64,000 nucleotides of DNA from an uncultured Paracoccaceae bacterium (GTDB taxonomy: Bacteria; Pseudomonadota; Alphaproteobacteria; Rhodobacterales; Rhodobacteraceae), in assembly GCA_947497985.1 (NCBI GenBank), contig CANMIX010000008.1:62001-126000 (forward strand), written 5' to 3'. Within the stretch, counting starts at the first letter, position 1, and each line of letters opens with the position of its first letter. Positions 43,235-52,084 of this stretch are shown in pieces. A program made the position numbers and the translations under genes. The notes beneath the pieces are model-generated. The model made no database searches. It was not told the DNA's origin and saw only the letters and a program-made list of their open reading frames with translations.

Positions 43235-43360
43235 ATGGATTTGCGCGATAAGGGCCGCGATGATGTTTGCGATAACATCCCCGCGCGTGCACAGGCACTA
43301 GCTGCGAGGTGGCCGCTGAGCCAGCTGATCACTGCGACGGCTGGGGCGAGCTGGGGCTGA
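43235..43360 (+). CDS. Possible small leader ORF before pyk
   Basis: A 41-codon frame (MDLRDKGRDDVCDNIPARAQ to ASWG) lies in the 388-base gap between DUF1244 and pyk. AGGAG at 43219-43223 precedes its ATG at a longish distance, and its stop is 29 bases before the pyk ATG. The rest of the gap shows nothing. Coding is unproven. Confidence 0.25.
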   Translation: MDLRDKGRDDVCDNIPARAQALAARWPLSQLITATAGASWG

Positions 43361-43389
43361 CGAAGCCCAGAACACGAAGGAGAACGTCG

Positions 43390-44835
43390 ATGCGACGACA
43401 GCGTAACGTAAAGATCGTGGCCACTCTTGGCCCGGCTTCCAATGACTATGACACTATCCGCGCTTTGCATGAGGCAGGGGCAGATGTGTTCCGTCTGAAC
43501 ATGTCGCACGGCAGCCATGATGAGATCGCCGAGCGTCACAAGATTATCCGCAAGATCGAAGCGGACCTGGATAGCCCGATTGCAATTCTGGCCGACCTTC
43601 AAGGTCCGAAACTACGGGTTGGCGTATTCGCCAATGACGCAGAAGAGCTGGAAGAGGGCGCAAGCTTCCGCATGGATCTGGACCCGACGCCGGGTGATGT
43701 GACCCGCGTGAACCTGCCACACCCCGAGATTTTCCAAGCGCTTGAGGCCGGTGCCTCGCTCTTGGTCAACGATGGCAAGATCCGCCTGAAGGTTGAGCGC
43801 TGCGGTGAAGACTTCGCTGATTGTTCGGTCATCACCGGTGGTACGATTTCCAACCGCAAAGGCGTGAACGTGCCTGATGTGGTTCTGCCGCTTGCAGCCC
43901 TGTCTGAAAAAGACCGCGCGGACTTGGAATTTGTCTGTGCCCTGGGCGTGGACTGGTTGGCGCTGTCTTTCGTGCAGCGTGCCAAGGACGTGTTCGAGGC
44001 CAAAGGTTTGGCGGATGGTCGTGCCGCAATCGTCGCCAAGATCGAAAAGCCTGCTGCGGTCGACAATATCGACGAAATTCTGGATGCTGCGGATGGCATC
44101 ATGGTTGCACGTGGTGATCTGGGTGTTGAACTGCCGGTTTCAGCGGTGCCTCCGATCCAGAAACGTCTGGTGCGCAAATGCCGTAACGCCGCCAAGCCGG
44201 TGATCGTTGCGACCCAGATGCTGGAAAGCATGATCGAAAGCCCGATGCCAACCCGCGCCGAGGTCTCTGACGTTGCAACCGCGATTTATGAAGGCACCGA
44301 CGCCATCATGCTGAGCGCGGAATCTGCGGCGGGCCAGTATCCGATCGAAGCGGTGCAGACCATGGACAAGGTTGCCAAAGAAGTCGAAGCGGATCCCACT
44401 TATCGTGACATCATCGACGCGTCGCGTTCCGCGAAAGGGTCCACCGTTGCCGATGGTATCGTGGCCGCGGCCCGTGAGATCGCCGAAAAAACCGACATCA
44501 AAGCGATCGCCTGCTACACGCAAAGCGGCACCACCGCGCTGTTGACCTCGCGTGAGCGTCCGGCGGTTCCGATCTTGGCGATGACACCAATGATCGACAC
44601 TGCTCGTCGTATGGCGCTGAGCTGGGGTTGCAATTGCATTCAGGCAGATTCAGTGGATCGCTTTAAAGGCGCAGTTGTTGGCGCTGTACGCGCTGCACGC
44701 GCAGGCGGATTTGCCAGCGAGGGCGATCAGATTGTTGTGACCGCAGGTGTGCCGTTCAACGTTGCTGGCACCACGAATATTCTGCGTATCGCGCCCTGTG
44801 ACGAGCGCCAGATCTATACAAGCGATCCGGAATAA
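43390..44835 (+). CDS. pyk: Pyruvate kinase
   Basis: A 481-residue glycolytic enzyme that makes pyruvate and ATP from phosphoenolpyruvate and ADP. ATG 43390 (MRRQRNVKIVATLGPAS) follows AAGGAG and is the family start. Signatures include FRLNMSHGSHDE, the active-site IVAKIEKPAAVDNIDEIL with the catalytic Lys, and MVARGDLGVELPVSAVP with ATQMLESMI. The C-terminal allosteric domain (about 350-480) is complete (IACYTQSGTTALLTSRERP). A terminator follows. Confidence 0.96.
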   Translation: MRRQRNVKIVATLGPASNDYDTIRALHEAGADVFRLNMSHGSHDEIAERHKIIRKIEADLDSPIAILADLQGPKLRVGVFANDAEELEEGASFRMDLDPTPGDVTRVNLPHPEIFQALEAGASLLVNDGKIRLKVERCGEDFADCSVITGGTISNRKGVNVPDVVLPLAALSEKDRADLEFVCALGVDWLALSFVQRAKDVFEAKGLADGRAAIVAKIEKPAAVDNIDEILDAADGIMVARGDLGVELPVSAVPPIQKRLVRKCRNAAKPVIVATQMLESMIESPMPTRAEVSDVATAIYEGTDAIMLSAESAAGQYPIEAVQTMDKVAKEVEADPTYRDIIDASRSAKGSTVADGIVAAAREIAEKTDIKAIACYTQSGTTALLTSRERPAVPILAMTPMIDTARRMALSWGCNCIQADSVDRFKGAVVGAVRAARAGGFASEGDQIVVTAGVPFNVAGTTNILRIAPCDERQIYTSDPE

Positions 44836-44858
44836 GACGCCGTATATTGCTAAATTTT

Positions 44859-44896
44859 GGACCGCTGCGGGTTGTTTGCCTGCGGCGGTCCTTTTT
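44859..44896 (+). terminator. Terminator after pyk
   Basis: GGACCGC (44859-44865) pairs with GCGGTCC (44885-44891), with extra inner pairing. A five-base T-run follows, about 25 bases after the stop. Confidence 0.8.
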
Positions 44897-45019
44897 ATTT
44901 GTTTGAGGCAGAACTGCCGCAGTAAAGAAGCGTTTTTATTGCACTTTTTCCAATCCATTGTTGGCGAAGGGAAAAGTTTGATATCCTGTCAGCAGGGTGT
45001 GTTTGTTGGGGAACCTGTT

Positions 45020-45241
45020 ATGGATCCAGATCTTTGTCTGATTGTTGGATTGGCGCTTGGATTATTGTCCGTGCCAGCCTTGTTGTCTGCTATCAGCGAC
45101 TCGCGTGCTCCACGCGGGGGCGGGCTGACGTTGTTGGTGGCTGTGGGGCTTGTGGCCTATGCGGTGAACCAAAAGCCGGGCGGTTATTCATTTGAACAGA
45201 TCCCGGATGTGTTTTTTGGTGTGATTGGCGGGTTGTTCTAA
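45020..45241 (+). CDS. Small membrane protein of unknown function
   Basis: A 73-residue protein starting MDPDLCLIVGLALGLLSVPA. Two hydrophobic helices are apparent (about 5-25 and 37-55), separated by SDSRAPRGG. ATG 45020 is used; the upstream extension runs through the pyk terminator and is not credible. It has the look of a conserved roseobacter membrane protein, but no function is known. Confidence 0.7.
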   Translation: MDPDLCLIVGLALGLLSVPALLSAISDSRAPRGGGLTLLVAVGLVAYAVNQKPGGYSFEQIPDVFFGVIGGLF

Positions 45242-45302
45242 CCGCGGGCTGAACGGTGTGGAAGCGTCGTGAGTATGTAAGTACAACATGCGGTAAAACG
45301 TA

Positions 45303-45328
45303 AAAAGGGGCACGGATGCGCCCCTTTT
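45303..45328 (-). terminator. Bidirectional terminator between the small membrane protein and the VPLPA-CTERM gene
   Basis: AAAAGGGGC (45303-45311) pairs with GCCCCTTTT (45320-45328). A- and T-runs on both sides let it act in either direction. Confidence 0.82.
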
Positions 45329-45360
45329 GATGTTTGCGAGATCTTCTCGTGTGCAGCTGC

Positions 45361-45945
45361 TTAAGCGGCTTTTTTGCGACGGCGCAGTACCGCAAAGGCG
45401 CCAAGTGCGGCAGCCATTAACGGAAATCCTGCAGGCACTGGCACGGGTGCAATATCAGCAAATGCGCCAACCGGACCTGCAAACGTGTAGCTTTCGGCAG
45501 GACGGCTTGCACGAGATCCTTCGCTGAAGGAAATTTCCGTGAAGTCCGTGTCGGAAGCAAAGCCAAAGAACCCTTGGAAGGTTCCAGGTAGCTCCTGAGC
45601 CAGCTCGATAAGCTCATCACCGATAACAACTGAGATCGCAATGCCGGAGCCTGCGCCAACGGGCGACAGGTCAAAGTTTGCGCCAAAGCCGATCAAGGGC
45701 GCGTCAAAGTTCAGCACTGTGTCCGGTGCGTCATCTTGATCGATCCGGTCTGTCACCAGCCCGTCCGAGATGGAAACATCGTCTCCGGACAATTCCCAGC
45801 CGTCGTCGGTCGACAGGTCAAAGCTGGTTGTGGTTGAGAAGAATGCATCAAAGGCGGCTTCATCCGTAAAGAACTGAAACGTTGCGGCCTTCACTGTGGT
45901 AGTCGTTGCAGCGATGACAAGCGCTGCTGCAAAGAGGTGTTTCAT
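45361..45945 (-). CDS. VPLPA-CTERM sorting-domain protein
   Basis: A 194-residue exported protein. A signal peptide (MKHLFAAALVIAATTTTVKA) leads to a beta-rich domain of about 135 residues with FSEGSRASRPAESYTFAGP near its end. The C-terminus is a sorting tail: VPVPAGFPLMAAALGAFAVL then RRRKKAA, i.e. motif, helix and basic end. Such tails are thought to be recognised by an exosortase, which is not in this window. The body resembles proteins with polysaccharide-linked surface roles, but the function is unknown. Confidence 0.85.
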   Translation of the reverse strand: MKHLFAAALVIAATTTTVKAATFQFFTDEAAFDAFFSTTTSFDLSTDDGWELSGDDVSISDGLVTDRIDQDDAPDTVLNFDAPLIGFGANFDLSPVGAGSGIAISVVIGDELIELAQELPGTFQGFFGFASDTDFTEISFSEGSRASRPAESYTFAGPVGAFADIAPVPVPAGFPLMAAALGAFAVLRRRKKAA

Positions 45946-46424
45946 TGTTTAGTTGATCCTGAGAATAAATATGAATTGTGTACTTGGGTAACTAAATGTC
46001 GCCGCAGCAACGCTTGGATCTTTAGGGCGCTTAACGGACGACAAAATTTTTAAATACTGATCTTCTACTGGCAGAAGTAATATGCACTTCTTGGAATTTT
46101 TCTACTCGGTTTGATTGGCGAGTAAAGGAGATCTTTACTTTTTACTCCCGCCTTTCGATAAATTGATCACTTTGAGTAGATTTTTAGTCGAATTCCGATG
46201 CGGCAATGTGAGGTGGGCCATCATCCGAGCACTTAGCGCGACCTGTGCAAATAGAGGATGGGGTCCCTGACGCGGTGGTTGATTCTCTTTGGTTTGCCGG
46301 GGCGCGGAGTCTTTTGGGGTTGTCATCGGGGGCATCTGCGTCTAAATGGCCGCTCTGTTCGCGCGTCCGGCTAAGTGGCATGCCGAGTCGCGTGTTTTGC
46401 GAACCCGCATTGAAGGAGACGGAA
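45946..46424. other. Long leader/promoter region before rpmI
   Basis: No credible gene lies in these 479 bases. The first 200 are AT-rich and must carry the promoter of the VPLPA-CTERM gene and probably that of rpmI-rplT. The infC gene that often precedes rpmI is absent, so rpmI needs its own promoter. No clear L20-leader pseudoknot was recognised by eye. Confidence 0.5.
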
Positions 46425-46625
46425 ATGCCCAAAATGAAGACAAAGTCGAGCGCCAAGAAGCGCTTTAAGGTTACCGCTAGCGGTAAGGTTAAAGCAGGTC
46501 AGGCCGGCAAACGCCACGGCATGATCAAGCGTACCACCAAATTCATTCGTGATGCCCGCGGCACCACCACCCTGTCCAAGCCCGACGCCAAGACCGTCAA
46601 GGGCTACATGCCCTACGATCGTTAA
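46425..46625 (+). CDS. rpmI: 50S ribosomal protein L35
   Basis: A 66-residue very basic ribosomal protein. [20 protein letters not shown] is the invariant L35 start, followed by [24 protein letters not shown] precedes ATG 46425. It assembles into the large ribosomal subunit. The rplT gene follows 15 bases later in one operon. Confidence 0.97.
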   Translation: MPKMKTKSSAKKRFKVTASGKVKAGQAGKRHGMIKRTTKFIRDARGTTTLSKPDAKTVKGYMPYDR

Positions 46626-46640
46626 GAGGAGATCTGAGCT

Positions 46641-47006
46641 ATGTCCCGCGTTAAAGGTGGTACCGTCACTCACGCCCGTCACAGAAAAGTCGTCAAGGCT
46701 GCAAAAGGTTATTATGGCCGCCGCAAGAGCACCTTTAAGGTCGCGCGCCAGGCCGTCGATAAGGCCAACCAATATGCAACTCGCGACCGTAAGAACCGCA
46801 AGCGGAATTTCCGCGCGCTGTGGATCCAGCGTATCAACGCTGCAGTTCGCAGCCACGACGAGGCGCTGACATATTCGCGCTTCATCAACGGTTTGACCCT
46901 GGCAGGCATCGAAGTGGACCGTAAGGTTCTGGCCGATCTGGCCGTGCATGAGCCCGAAGCGTTTGGTGCAATCGTTGCACAAGCGCAGGCCGCACTGGCA
47001 GCCTAA
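46641..47006 (+). CDS. rplT: 50S ribosomal protein L20
   Basis: A 121-residue basic protein needed early in 50S assembly. Signatures are [40 protein letters not shown], and [20 protein letters not shown]. In many bacteria L20 represses its own operon by binding the leader RNA. It follows rpmI after AGAGGAG, and a terminator comes 30 bases after the stop. Confidence 0.97.
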   Translation: MSRVKGGTVTHARHRKVVKAAKGYYGRRKSTFKVARQAVDKANQYATRDRKNRKRNFRALWIQRINAAVRSHDEALTYSRFINGLTLAGIEVDRKVLADLAVHEPEAFGAIVAQAQAALAA

Positions 47007-47037
47007 GCCAAATACATTCTGTCTTTTTGACAGTCGA

Positions 47038-47067
47038 AACCCGTCGGAGAATTCCGGCGGGTTTTTT
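47038..47067 (+). terminator. Terminator of the rpmI-rplT operon
   Basis: AACCCGTCGG (47038-47047) pairs with CCGGCGGGTT (47054-47063) around a six-base loop, followed by a T-run. Confidence 0.85.
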
Positions 47068-47173
47068 CTTTTCGTTGCGACCGTTTTGCGATTGGGAACA
47101 AAAGGTGGTTAATTCTCCTTAATTTTAACAAATTTTTAATTCATTTTTTACGGGTGCAATTTCGGGAAAGCCC

Positions 47174-48247
47174 ATGGCTCGTATCAGTGAACTTCATTAT
47201 TCAAATGCTTATGCCGCATCGTCGGGCGTGTCCGAATTCCTTGAGGTGGCTTTGTCGCCCGGCGAAGACCCGGCGGATTTCACCGTCTCATTTTATCAGT
47301 CCAACGGTCAGGTGGGCATCGAAATCCCGTTGACACACCCGGATGTTCAGGCCTCAATCGATCCAGATAATGGTGAGTTAATTTATGTTATCTCGGCGGA
47401 TGACTTTAACATCCTTTTGACCGATCCGGATGGCGGTGGCTCGAACAATTATGAAGCCTATGCGCTGAGCAATACCGACACGTCCGAGGTCATCGACTTT
47501 TATGATATCGGCGGCGGCACCCAGAATATTGTGGCCGTGGATGGCCTGGCTGCGGGGGAGACCTCGGGCAACCTGGCGGTTTTGGTGGGGCCGAACTCCA
47601 CGACAACGACCTTGCAGTTCAACCAACCGAATCCGGACACTTTGGTCTATGACACCGTTGGGCCTGGTGACACGGGCATCGCTTGTTTCACCGCTGGAAC
47701 CCTGGTGGATACTCCGTCAGGTCCACGTCGTGTGGAAGCGTTGCGTGCGGGCGATCTGGTGCTGACGCAGGATCACGGCCCGCAAGTCCTGCGTTGGTCT
47801 GGACAGACCACGGTACGCGGGCAGGGGGCCTTTGCCCCGGTGCGTATTGCCCAAGGTGTCCTTGGTGCGGAACAAGACATTCATGTCTCCCCTCAACATC
47901 GTATCCTGGTTCAGGGTTGGCAGGCCGAATTGGTGTTTGGTGCCGATGAAGTTCTGGTTCCCGCCAAAGCGTTGGTGGACGGGCAGAATGTGACGCGCGC
48001 CGACTGCGATCTGGTTACCTATGTGCATCTGTTGTTTGACGATCATCAGTTGCTGCAAACGCAGGGGCTTGTCTCAGAAAGCTTTTTGCCCGCGGGCGAG
48101 GGCATGAAAGGCTGGGCCAAAGACACCGCCGAAGAGATCTATGCGTTGTTCCCAGAGTTGCGTCTGCGACCGGACGCCTGTCTTACTCCGGTGCGGATGA
48201 TTGCTCGTGCGCGCGAGGCTACAATGTTGGCAGGGCTTGCCGCCTGA
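47174..48247 (+). CDS. Hint-domain (Hedgehog/intein-like) protein
   Basis: A 357-residue protein. The first 165 residues resemble a lamin-tail-like beta domain (ISELHYSNAYAASSGVSEFLEV). From about 173 a Hint module begins: CFTAGTLVDTPSGPRRVEAL, where the leading Cys is the self-splicing or self-cleaving nucleophile. HVSPQHRILVQG (the conserved His block) and YVHLLFDDHQLLQTQGLVSE follow. Such proteins are abundant in roseobacters and may be secreted by a type I route and self-process. There is no signal peptide. Confidence 0.88.
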   Translation: MARISELHYSNAYAASSGVSEFLEVALSPGEDPADFTVSFYQSNGQVGIEIPLTHPDVQASIDPDNGELIYVISADDFNILLTDPDGGGSNNYEAYALSNTDTSEVIDFYDIGGGTQNIVAVDGLAAGETSGNLAVLVGPNSTTTTLQFNQPNPDTLVYDTVGPGDTGIACFTAGTLVDTPSGPRRVEALRAGDLVLTQDHGPQVLRWSGQTTVRGQGAFAPVRIAQGVLGAEQDIHVSPQHRILVQGWQAELVFGADEVLVPAKALVDGQNVTRADCDLVTYVHLLFDDHQLLQTQGLVSESFLPAGEGMKGWAKDTAEEIYALFPELRLRPDACLTPVRMIARAREATMLAGLAA

Positions 48248-48253
48248 GGCACG

Positions 48254-49237
48254 TCAATCTGTCGTCGGCCGTTTGTAAAATATCCAACTGCCCAACAACA
48301 GCGCAGCCACCGGGAAAATGGCCCAGGGGCCTGAAAAGCTCATCAAATTGACGCCGATTAGGAATAAGACCAGCACCCAGATGCGCACGGGGATGGATTT
48401 ATAAGCCTTGAACCCCAATGCGCGCTCGCCGTAACGCAGGCCAAAGAGCAGCGCGAGGGCGAGGATCGGCCAGGCGAGCCAAAACCCACCGCCGGTGATC
48501 AGGTTCAATCCCACAGCGCCCCCAACTCCAAAGACAAACCAACGCTGTGTCTTGGTCTCAAGTGCGAATTGGTCGATGCGCGACGGTTCTGCGGTCTCAG
48601 GGTCGGGTGCATGCGAACTGTGGTCGAAATCCTCGAAATCATCGTCCCAGACATGGGCCGCCCGCTCACGGCGTGGCGGCGTGCGGTGCTGTGCCTTGGG
48701 GCGTATCTTTTCAAACTGCGCCGCCTGTGCAACGCCGGTGGTGATCCGATAGACCGAGATTTCGTCGGGTAAATTCTTGGCCTGTTTTTCGCCCAAGTAT
48801 TCAAACCCAATTGTCAGCTTGTTGTGGACCTGATCGTAAACCTGTCGGGAGATCAGGATGCCGCCGGGCTCTGCCATGGTCTGCAGACGCGCCGCCAGAT
48901 TGACTCCATCACCCAGAAGGTCGGCACCGTCGCAGATCACGTCACCCAGATGGACGCCGATGCGGAACCGCAATGCGCTGTCGGATGCGGCCAGCTCTTG
49001 TTGGACTTCGATGGCGCAATGGGTGGCTTCGACCACAGAAGGGAAATCTGCAATCAACCCGTCGCCCGCCGTATTGGCCACCCGACCGCCTCGGCGTTCG
49101 ATCATTTTGAAGAAAACCGCCCGTGCAGATTTGAGCGCCGCATAGGTTCCAACCTCATCCGCCTCCATCGCCGCGCTGAACCGCTCGGCGTCGGCCGCCA
49201 AGATGGTGGTGAGTTTGCGTGTAACAGAGGTACTCAT
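48254..49237 (-). CDS. Class III adenylate/guanylate cyclase with C-terminal membrane helices
   Basis: A 327-residue protein. ATG 49237 (MSTSVTRKLTTILAADAERF) is preferred. The cyclase domain covers about 10-170: ILAADAERFSAAMEADE and NTAGDGLIADFPSV bring the metal-binding Asp residues, and GDGVNLAARLQTMAEPGGI is the dimer/catalytic segment. A disordered linker is followed by four hydrophobic stretches (about 245-320), a small membrane module at the C-terminus. It should make cyclic AMP at the membrane. It is a single gene. Confidence 0.88.
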   Translation of the reverse strand: MSTSVTRKLTTILAADAERFSAAMEADEVGTYAALKSARAVFFKMIERRGGRVANTAGDGLIADFPSVVEATHCAIEVQQELAASDSALRFRIGVHLGDVICDGADLLGDGVNLAARLQTMAEPGGILISRQVYDQVHNKLTIGFEYLGEKQAKNLPDEISVYRITTGVAQAAQFEKIRPKAQHRTPPRRERAAHVWDDDFEDFDHSSHAPDPETAEPSRIDQFALETKTQRWFVFGVGGAVGLNLITGGGFWLAWPILALALLFGLRYGERALGFKAYKSIPVRIWVLVLFLIGVNLMSFSGPWAIFPVAALLLGSWIFYKRPTTD

Positions 49238-49441
49238 AAACTTGCATCCGGGGAAAAACAAAAGCGCCACAGGTCGTGTCCTTTAAGATGGCCCGCAGGC
49301 GGCCCAGTTGCAAGGTTTCAGCGACTTTTGGTCAGGTTTTCGCGCAACGGCTGCGGCTTGCGACCGGCAGGGCTTGTGTCAGCCCCTTGCGTTTGGCGGC
49401 GCGTGTGGTAGCAGGACTTAAGCAGAATTCGGGGGACCGTC

Positions 49442-50518
49442 ATGGACGATCTTAAGGCAAAATATCTGGGCCAGATTGCCGAGGCCGCAGATGAGAGCGC
49501 GCTGGAGGCCATTCGCCTCGCCGCTGTTGGCAAAAAAGGCGAAGTCGCGTTGAAGATGCGCGAGCTGGGCAAGATGACGCCCGAGGAGCGCCAAGTGGCG
49601 GGTCCGGCGCTGAACGCCCTGAAGGATGAGATCAACTCGGCGTTGGCAGCCAAAAAAGCTGGCTTGGCCGATGCGGCCCTGGATGAGCGTCTGCGCTCTG
49701 AATGGCTGGATGTAACTCTGCCAACCCGTCCGCAACGCCGCCAAGGCACGCTGCACCCGATCACCCAAGTGCAGGAAGAGATCACCGCGATCTTTGCCGA
49801 ACTTGGCTTCTCCGTGCAGGAAGGTCCGCGCATTGACACCGATTGGTATAACTTTGACGCGCTGAATATCCCCGGCCACCACCCCGCGCGGGCCGAGATG
49901 GATACATTCTATATGCACCGCGCCGAGGGCGACAATCGCCCACCGCATGTGCTGCGCACCCATACCTCGCCGGTTCAGATCCGCTCGATGGAAAAACTGG
50001 GCGCGCCGCTGCGTATCATCTGTCCCGGTGGCGTTTACCGCGCCGATTACGACCAGACCCACACGCCGATGTTCCATCAGGTCGAAGGCCTCGCGCTGGA
50101 CAAAGATATCTCGATGGCGAACCTGAAATGGGTTCTGGAAGAGTTTGTGAAAGCGTTCTTTGAAGTGGACGGTGTTGATCTGCGCTTCCGCGCCTCGCAT
50201 TTCCCCTTCACCGAGCCGTCCGCCGAAGTGGACATTCGCTGCTCCTGGGAAGGTGGCACGCTGAAGATTGGTGAAGGCGACGATTGGCTGGAAATCCTTG
50301 GCTCGGGCATGGTGCACCCCAAGGTGATCGCGGCCGGCGGTATCGATCCCGAAGAATATCAGGGCTTTGCCTTTGGCATGGGGATCGACCGGATTGCGAT
50401 GCTGAAATACGGCATCCCCGACCTGCGCGCCTTCTTCGACAGCGACCTGCGCTGGCTGCGTCACTATGGTTTCCAGTGCCTGGACCTGCCGACGCTGCAT
50501 GGTGGCCTGTCGCGTTGA
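49442..50518 (+). CDS. pheS: Phenylalanine-tRNA ligase alpha subunit
   Basis: A 358-residue class II synthetase subunit that activates phenylalanine and charges tRNA-Phe with PheT. An N-terminal coiled coil (about 1-90) precedes the catalytic domain. Motif 1 is near [16 protein letters not shown], motif 2 near [18 protein letters not shown], and motif 3 is [19 protein letters not shown]. It has the usual length. A terminator follows directly, and pheT is displaced by two unrelated genes. Confidence 0.97.
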   Translation: MDDLKAKYLGQIAEAADESALEAIRLAAVGKKGEVALKMRELGKMTPEERQVAGPALNALKDEINSALAAKKAGLADAALDERLRSEWLDVTLPTRPQRRQGTLHPITQVQEEITAIFAELGFSVQEGPRIDTDWYNFDALNIPGHHPARAEMDTFYMHRAEGDNRPPHVLRTHTSPVQIRSMEKLGAPLRIICPGGVYRADYDQTHTPMFHQVEGLALDKDISMANLKWVLEEFVKAFFEVDGVDLRFRASHFPFTEPSAEVDIRCSWEGGTLKIGEGDDWLEILGSGMVHPKVIAAGGIDPEEYQGFAFGMGIDRIAMLKYGIPDLRAFFDSDLRWLRHYGFQCLDLPTLHGGLSR

Positions 50519-50547
50519 CTTAACTTAAAGTTGTGCATTGAATGAAG

Positions 50548-50572
50548 GAGCGTCCGAAAGGGCGCTCTTTTT
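50548..50572 (+). terminator. Terminator after pheS
   Basis: GAGCGTCC (50548-50555), loop GAAA, GGGCGCTC (50560-50567), then five T. It lies 30 bases after the stop and just before the DUF2513 gene. Confidence 0.85.
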
Positions 50573-50585
50573 GATTGGAGGCTTT

Positions 50586-50993
50586 ATGAAGCAAGACTTA
50601 GATTTGCAACGAGAATTGTTGATCGAAATTGAAAGTTGCGAAAGTTTGCACGGTCTTGGCTTTGCTGAGAAGCGATTCTGGGAAGCGATGGGTGTTGATG
50701 CGACTACCGAAGCCAGCTCACGACTGCGGGACTTAACGAAAGAGGCCAGCTACAATTTAGATCTTCTTGGACAACGGGAATTAGTGATCCATGAAAATCA
50801 CGGCGGGCACCTCTACTTTAATTTGACCGCACTTGGGCACGATTACCTCGACGCGATCCGCGCAGACAATGTATGGAACAGGACAAAAAAAGGTGCCTTG
50901 TCGGTTGGAGGTATGACCCTAGGAATGATGAAAGATCTCGCTATGGCATATGTCAAACAAGAGGCTAGCGAAAAATTAGGGGTTAGCCTCTAA
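50586..50993 (+). CDS. DUF2513-family protein, probable acquired gene
   Basis: A 135-residue protein. ATG 50586 (MKQDLDLQRELLIEIES) has GATTGGAGG before it, directly after the pheS terminator T-run. The family pattern is clear: LDLLGQRELVIHENHGGHLY, then LTALGHDYLDAIRADNVWNR and a helical tail. DUF2513 proteins are small, often found near phage or defence genes, and look like winged-helix DNA binders; their function is unknown. The gene is visibly AT-richer than pheS and pheT, which suggests recent entry. Confidence 0.8.
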   Translation: MKQDLDLQRELLIEIESCESLHGLGFAEKRFWEAMGVDATTEASSRLRDLTKEASYNLDLLGQRELVIHENHGGHLYFNLTALGHDYLDAIRADNVWNRTKKGALSVGGMTLGMMKDLAMAYVKQEASEKLGVSL

Positions 50994-51184
50994 CCGCCGG
51001 GCCGCTTGTGGCTCGGCACGCGCCTGCCCGCCCCACGGCGGGCGCGTTGCGCCCACCAGGGCAGCCGAGTGCCTGCGGGTGTGGTTCTCAATTGGGTTGG
51101 TATTTGTGCCGATAATAGGTGGCGAGGCCCCCACTAACCCACATGTGAAGTGACTGTTCATCCAAAATCTCTAGGGTCCGGGGC

Positions 51185-51994
51185 ATGCGTTATGTCTTTG
51201 CTTTTCTGACCTTCCTGATTGCCACCTCTGCCCATGCGATGGGGCCGTGGAAGGCGTCTGACTGCCACCTTGATCAGCCCTGCGATCTGGATGGGCGGTC
51301 CTATCACGTGATGGAGCCTGAGGGCTGGGATGGCGAAAGCCCTTTGCCGGTTCTGCTCCATTATCACGGCTGGGGCCGCAACGGCGTTCATGCGCAGAAA
51401 AGCGACCGGATTGGAGCTTCGACCAAGCGGCGCGGCGTATTGCTGGTGACGCCCAACAGCGTCGGGCGCGCGTGGGACTATTGGCAGACCGACAGCGGTG
51501 AGGTTGATTTCACCAATGCGGTTCTGGAAGATGTGGCGCAGCGCTATCCTGTTGATGTGGATAAGATTTACGTCTCTGGCTACTCATTGGGGTCGGTGAT
51601 GGCCTGGCGCTATGCCTGCGAGAGCGGCAACCATGTGGCGGCGCTTTTGGCGATTGCAGGTGCGTTGCATGAGGACAGCCGCTGCGCCGAGGCCCCAGCT
51701 GAGGTGCGCCATGTGCATGGGCTGTCGGATACGGTCATGGGCTATTCCAAAGGGCCTGCGGGCGATGATCCGACCTATGCTGTGGGCCTGTGGCGGGCAC
51801 GCTTGGGCTGTAGTGCGGGGCAAGACGGTGGCGACTGGCAAGCGCGCGAGTTTCTGACCTTTCACCGCAACGCCTGGGACTGTGATGCGGGGCGCGTGGT
51901 GCTGGACCTGCATCCGGGTGGGCATTTTGTTCCCCATGGTTGGATTGGTCGGCAACTGGACGAGCTTTTGGGCCGCACCCCCAGCTATCCTTGA
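51185..51994 (+). CDS. Exported alpha/beta-hydrolase esterase (LpqC/PHB depolymerase-like)
   Basis: A 269-residue exported esterase. A signal peptide (MRYVFAFLTFLIATSAHA) precedes an alpha/beta hydrolase domain. The oxyanion region is LLHYHGWGRNG, the nucleophile elbow is SGYSLGSVMAWRYA (Ser near residue 139), and the His is probably the one in LHPGGHFVPHGW near residue 246. The DCHLDQPCDL segment suggests a disulfide. The family hydrolyses short polyester or feruloyl-type esters. It lies between pheS and pheT without a functional link to them. Confidence 0.85.
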   Translation: MRYVFAFLTFLIATSAHAMGPWKASDCHLDQPCDLDGRSYHVMEPEGWDGESPLPVLLHYHGWGRNGVHAQKSDRIGASTKRRGVLLVTPNSVGRAWDYWQTDSGEVDFTNAVLEDVAQRYPVDVDKIYVSGYSLGSVMAWRYACESGNHVAALLAIAGALHEDSRCAEAPAEVRHVHGLSDTVMGYSKGPAGDDPTYAVGLWRARLGCSAGQDGGDWQAREFLTFHRNAWDCDAGRVVLDLHPGGHFVPHGWIGRQLDELLGRTPSYP

Positions 51995-52084
51995 GAGTTG
52001 GACGCGCGCAAGGCTTGCACCTTTGGCCATTCTTTGCCATTGCCTGCAGGGTATACGCATGGCTTGCCAAGGGATCCTTGACCG

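Noticed and set aside
46135-46456. Small minus-strand frames before rpmI
   Set aside because: They overlap the rpmI leader or start and show no recognisable feature.
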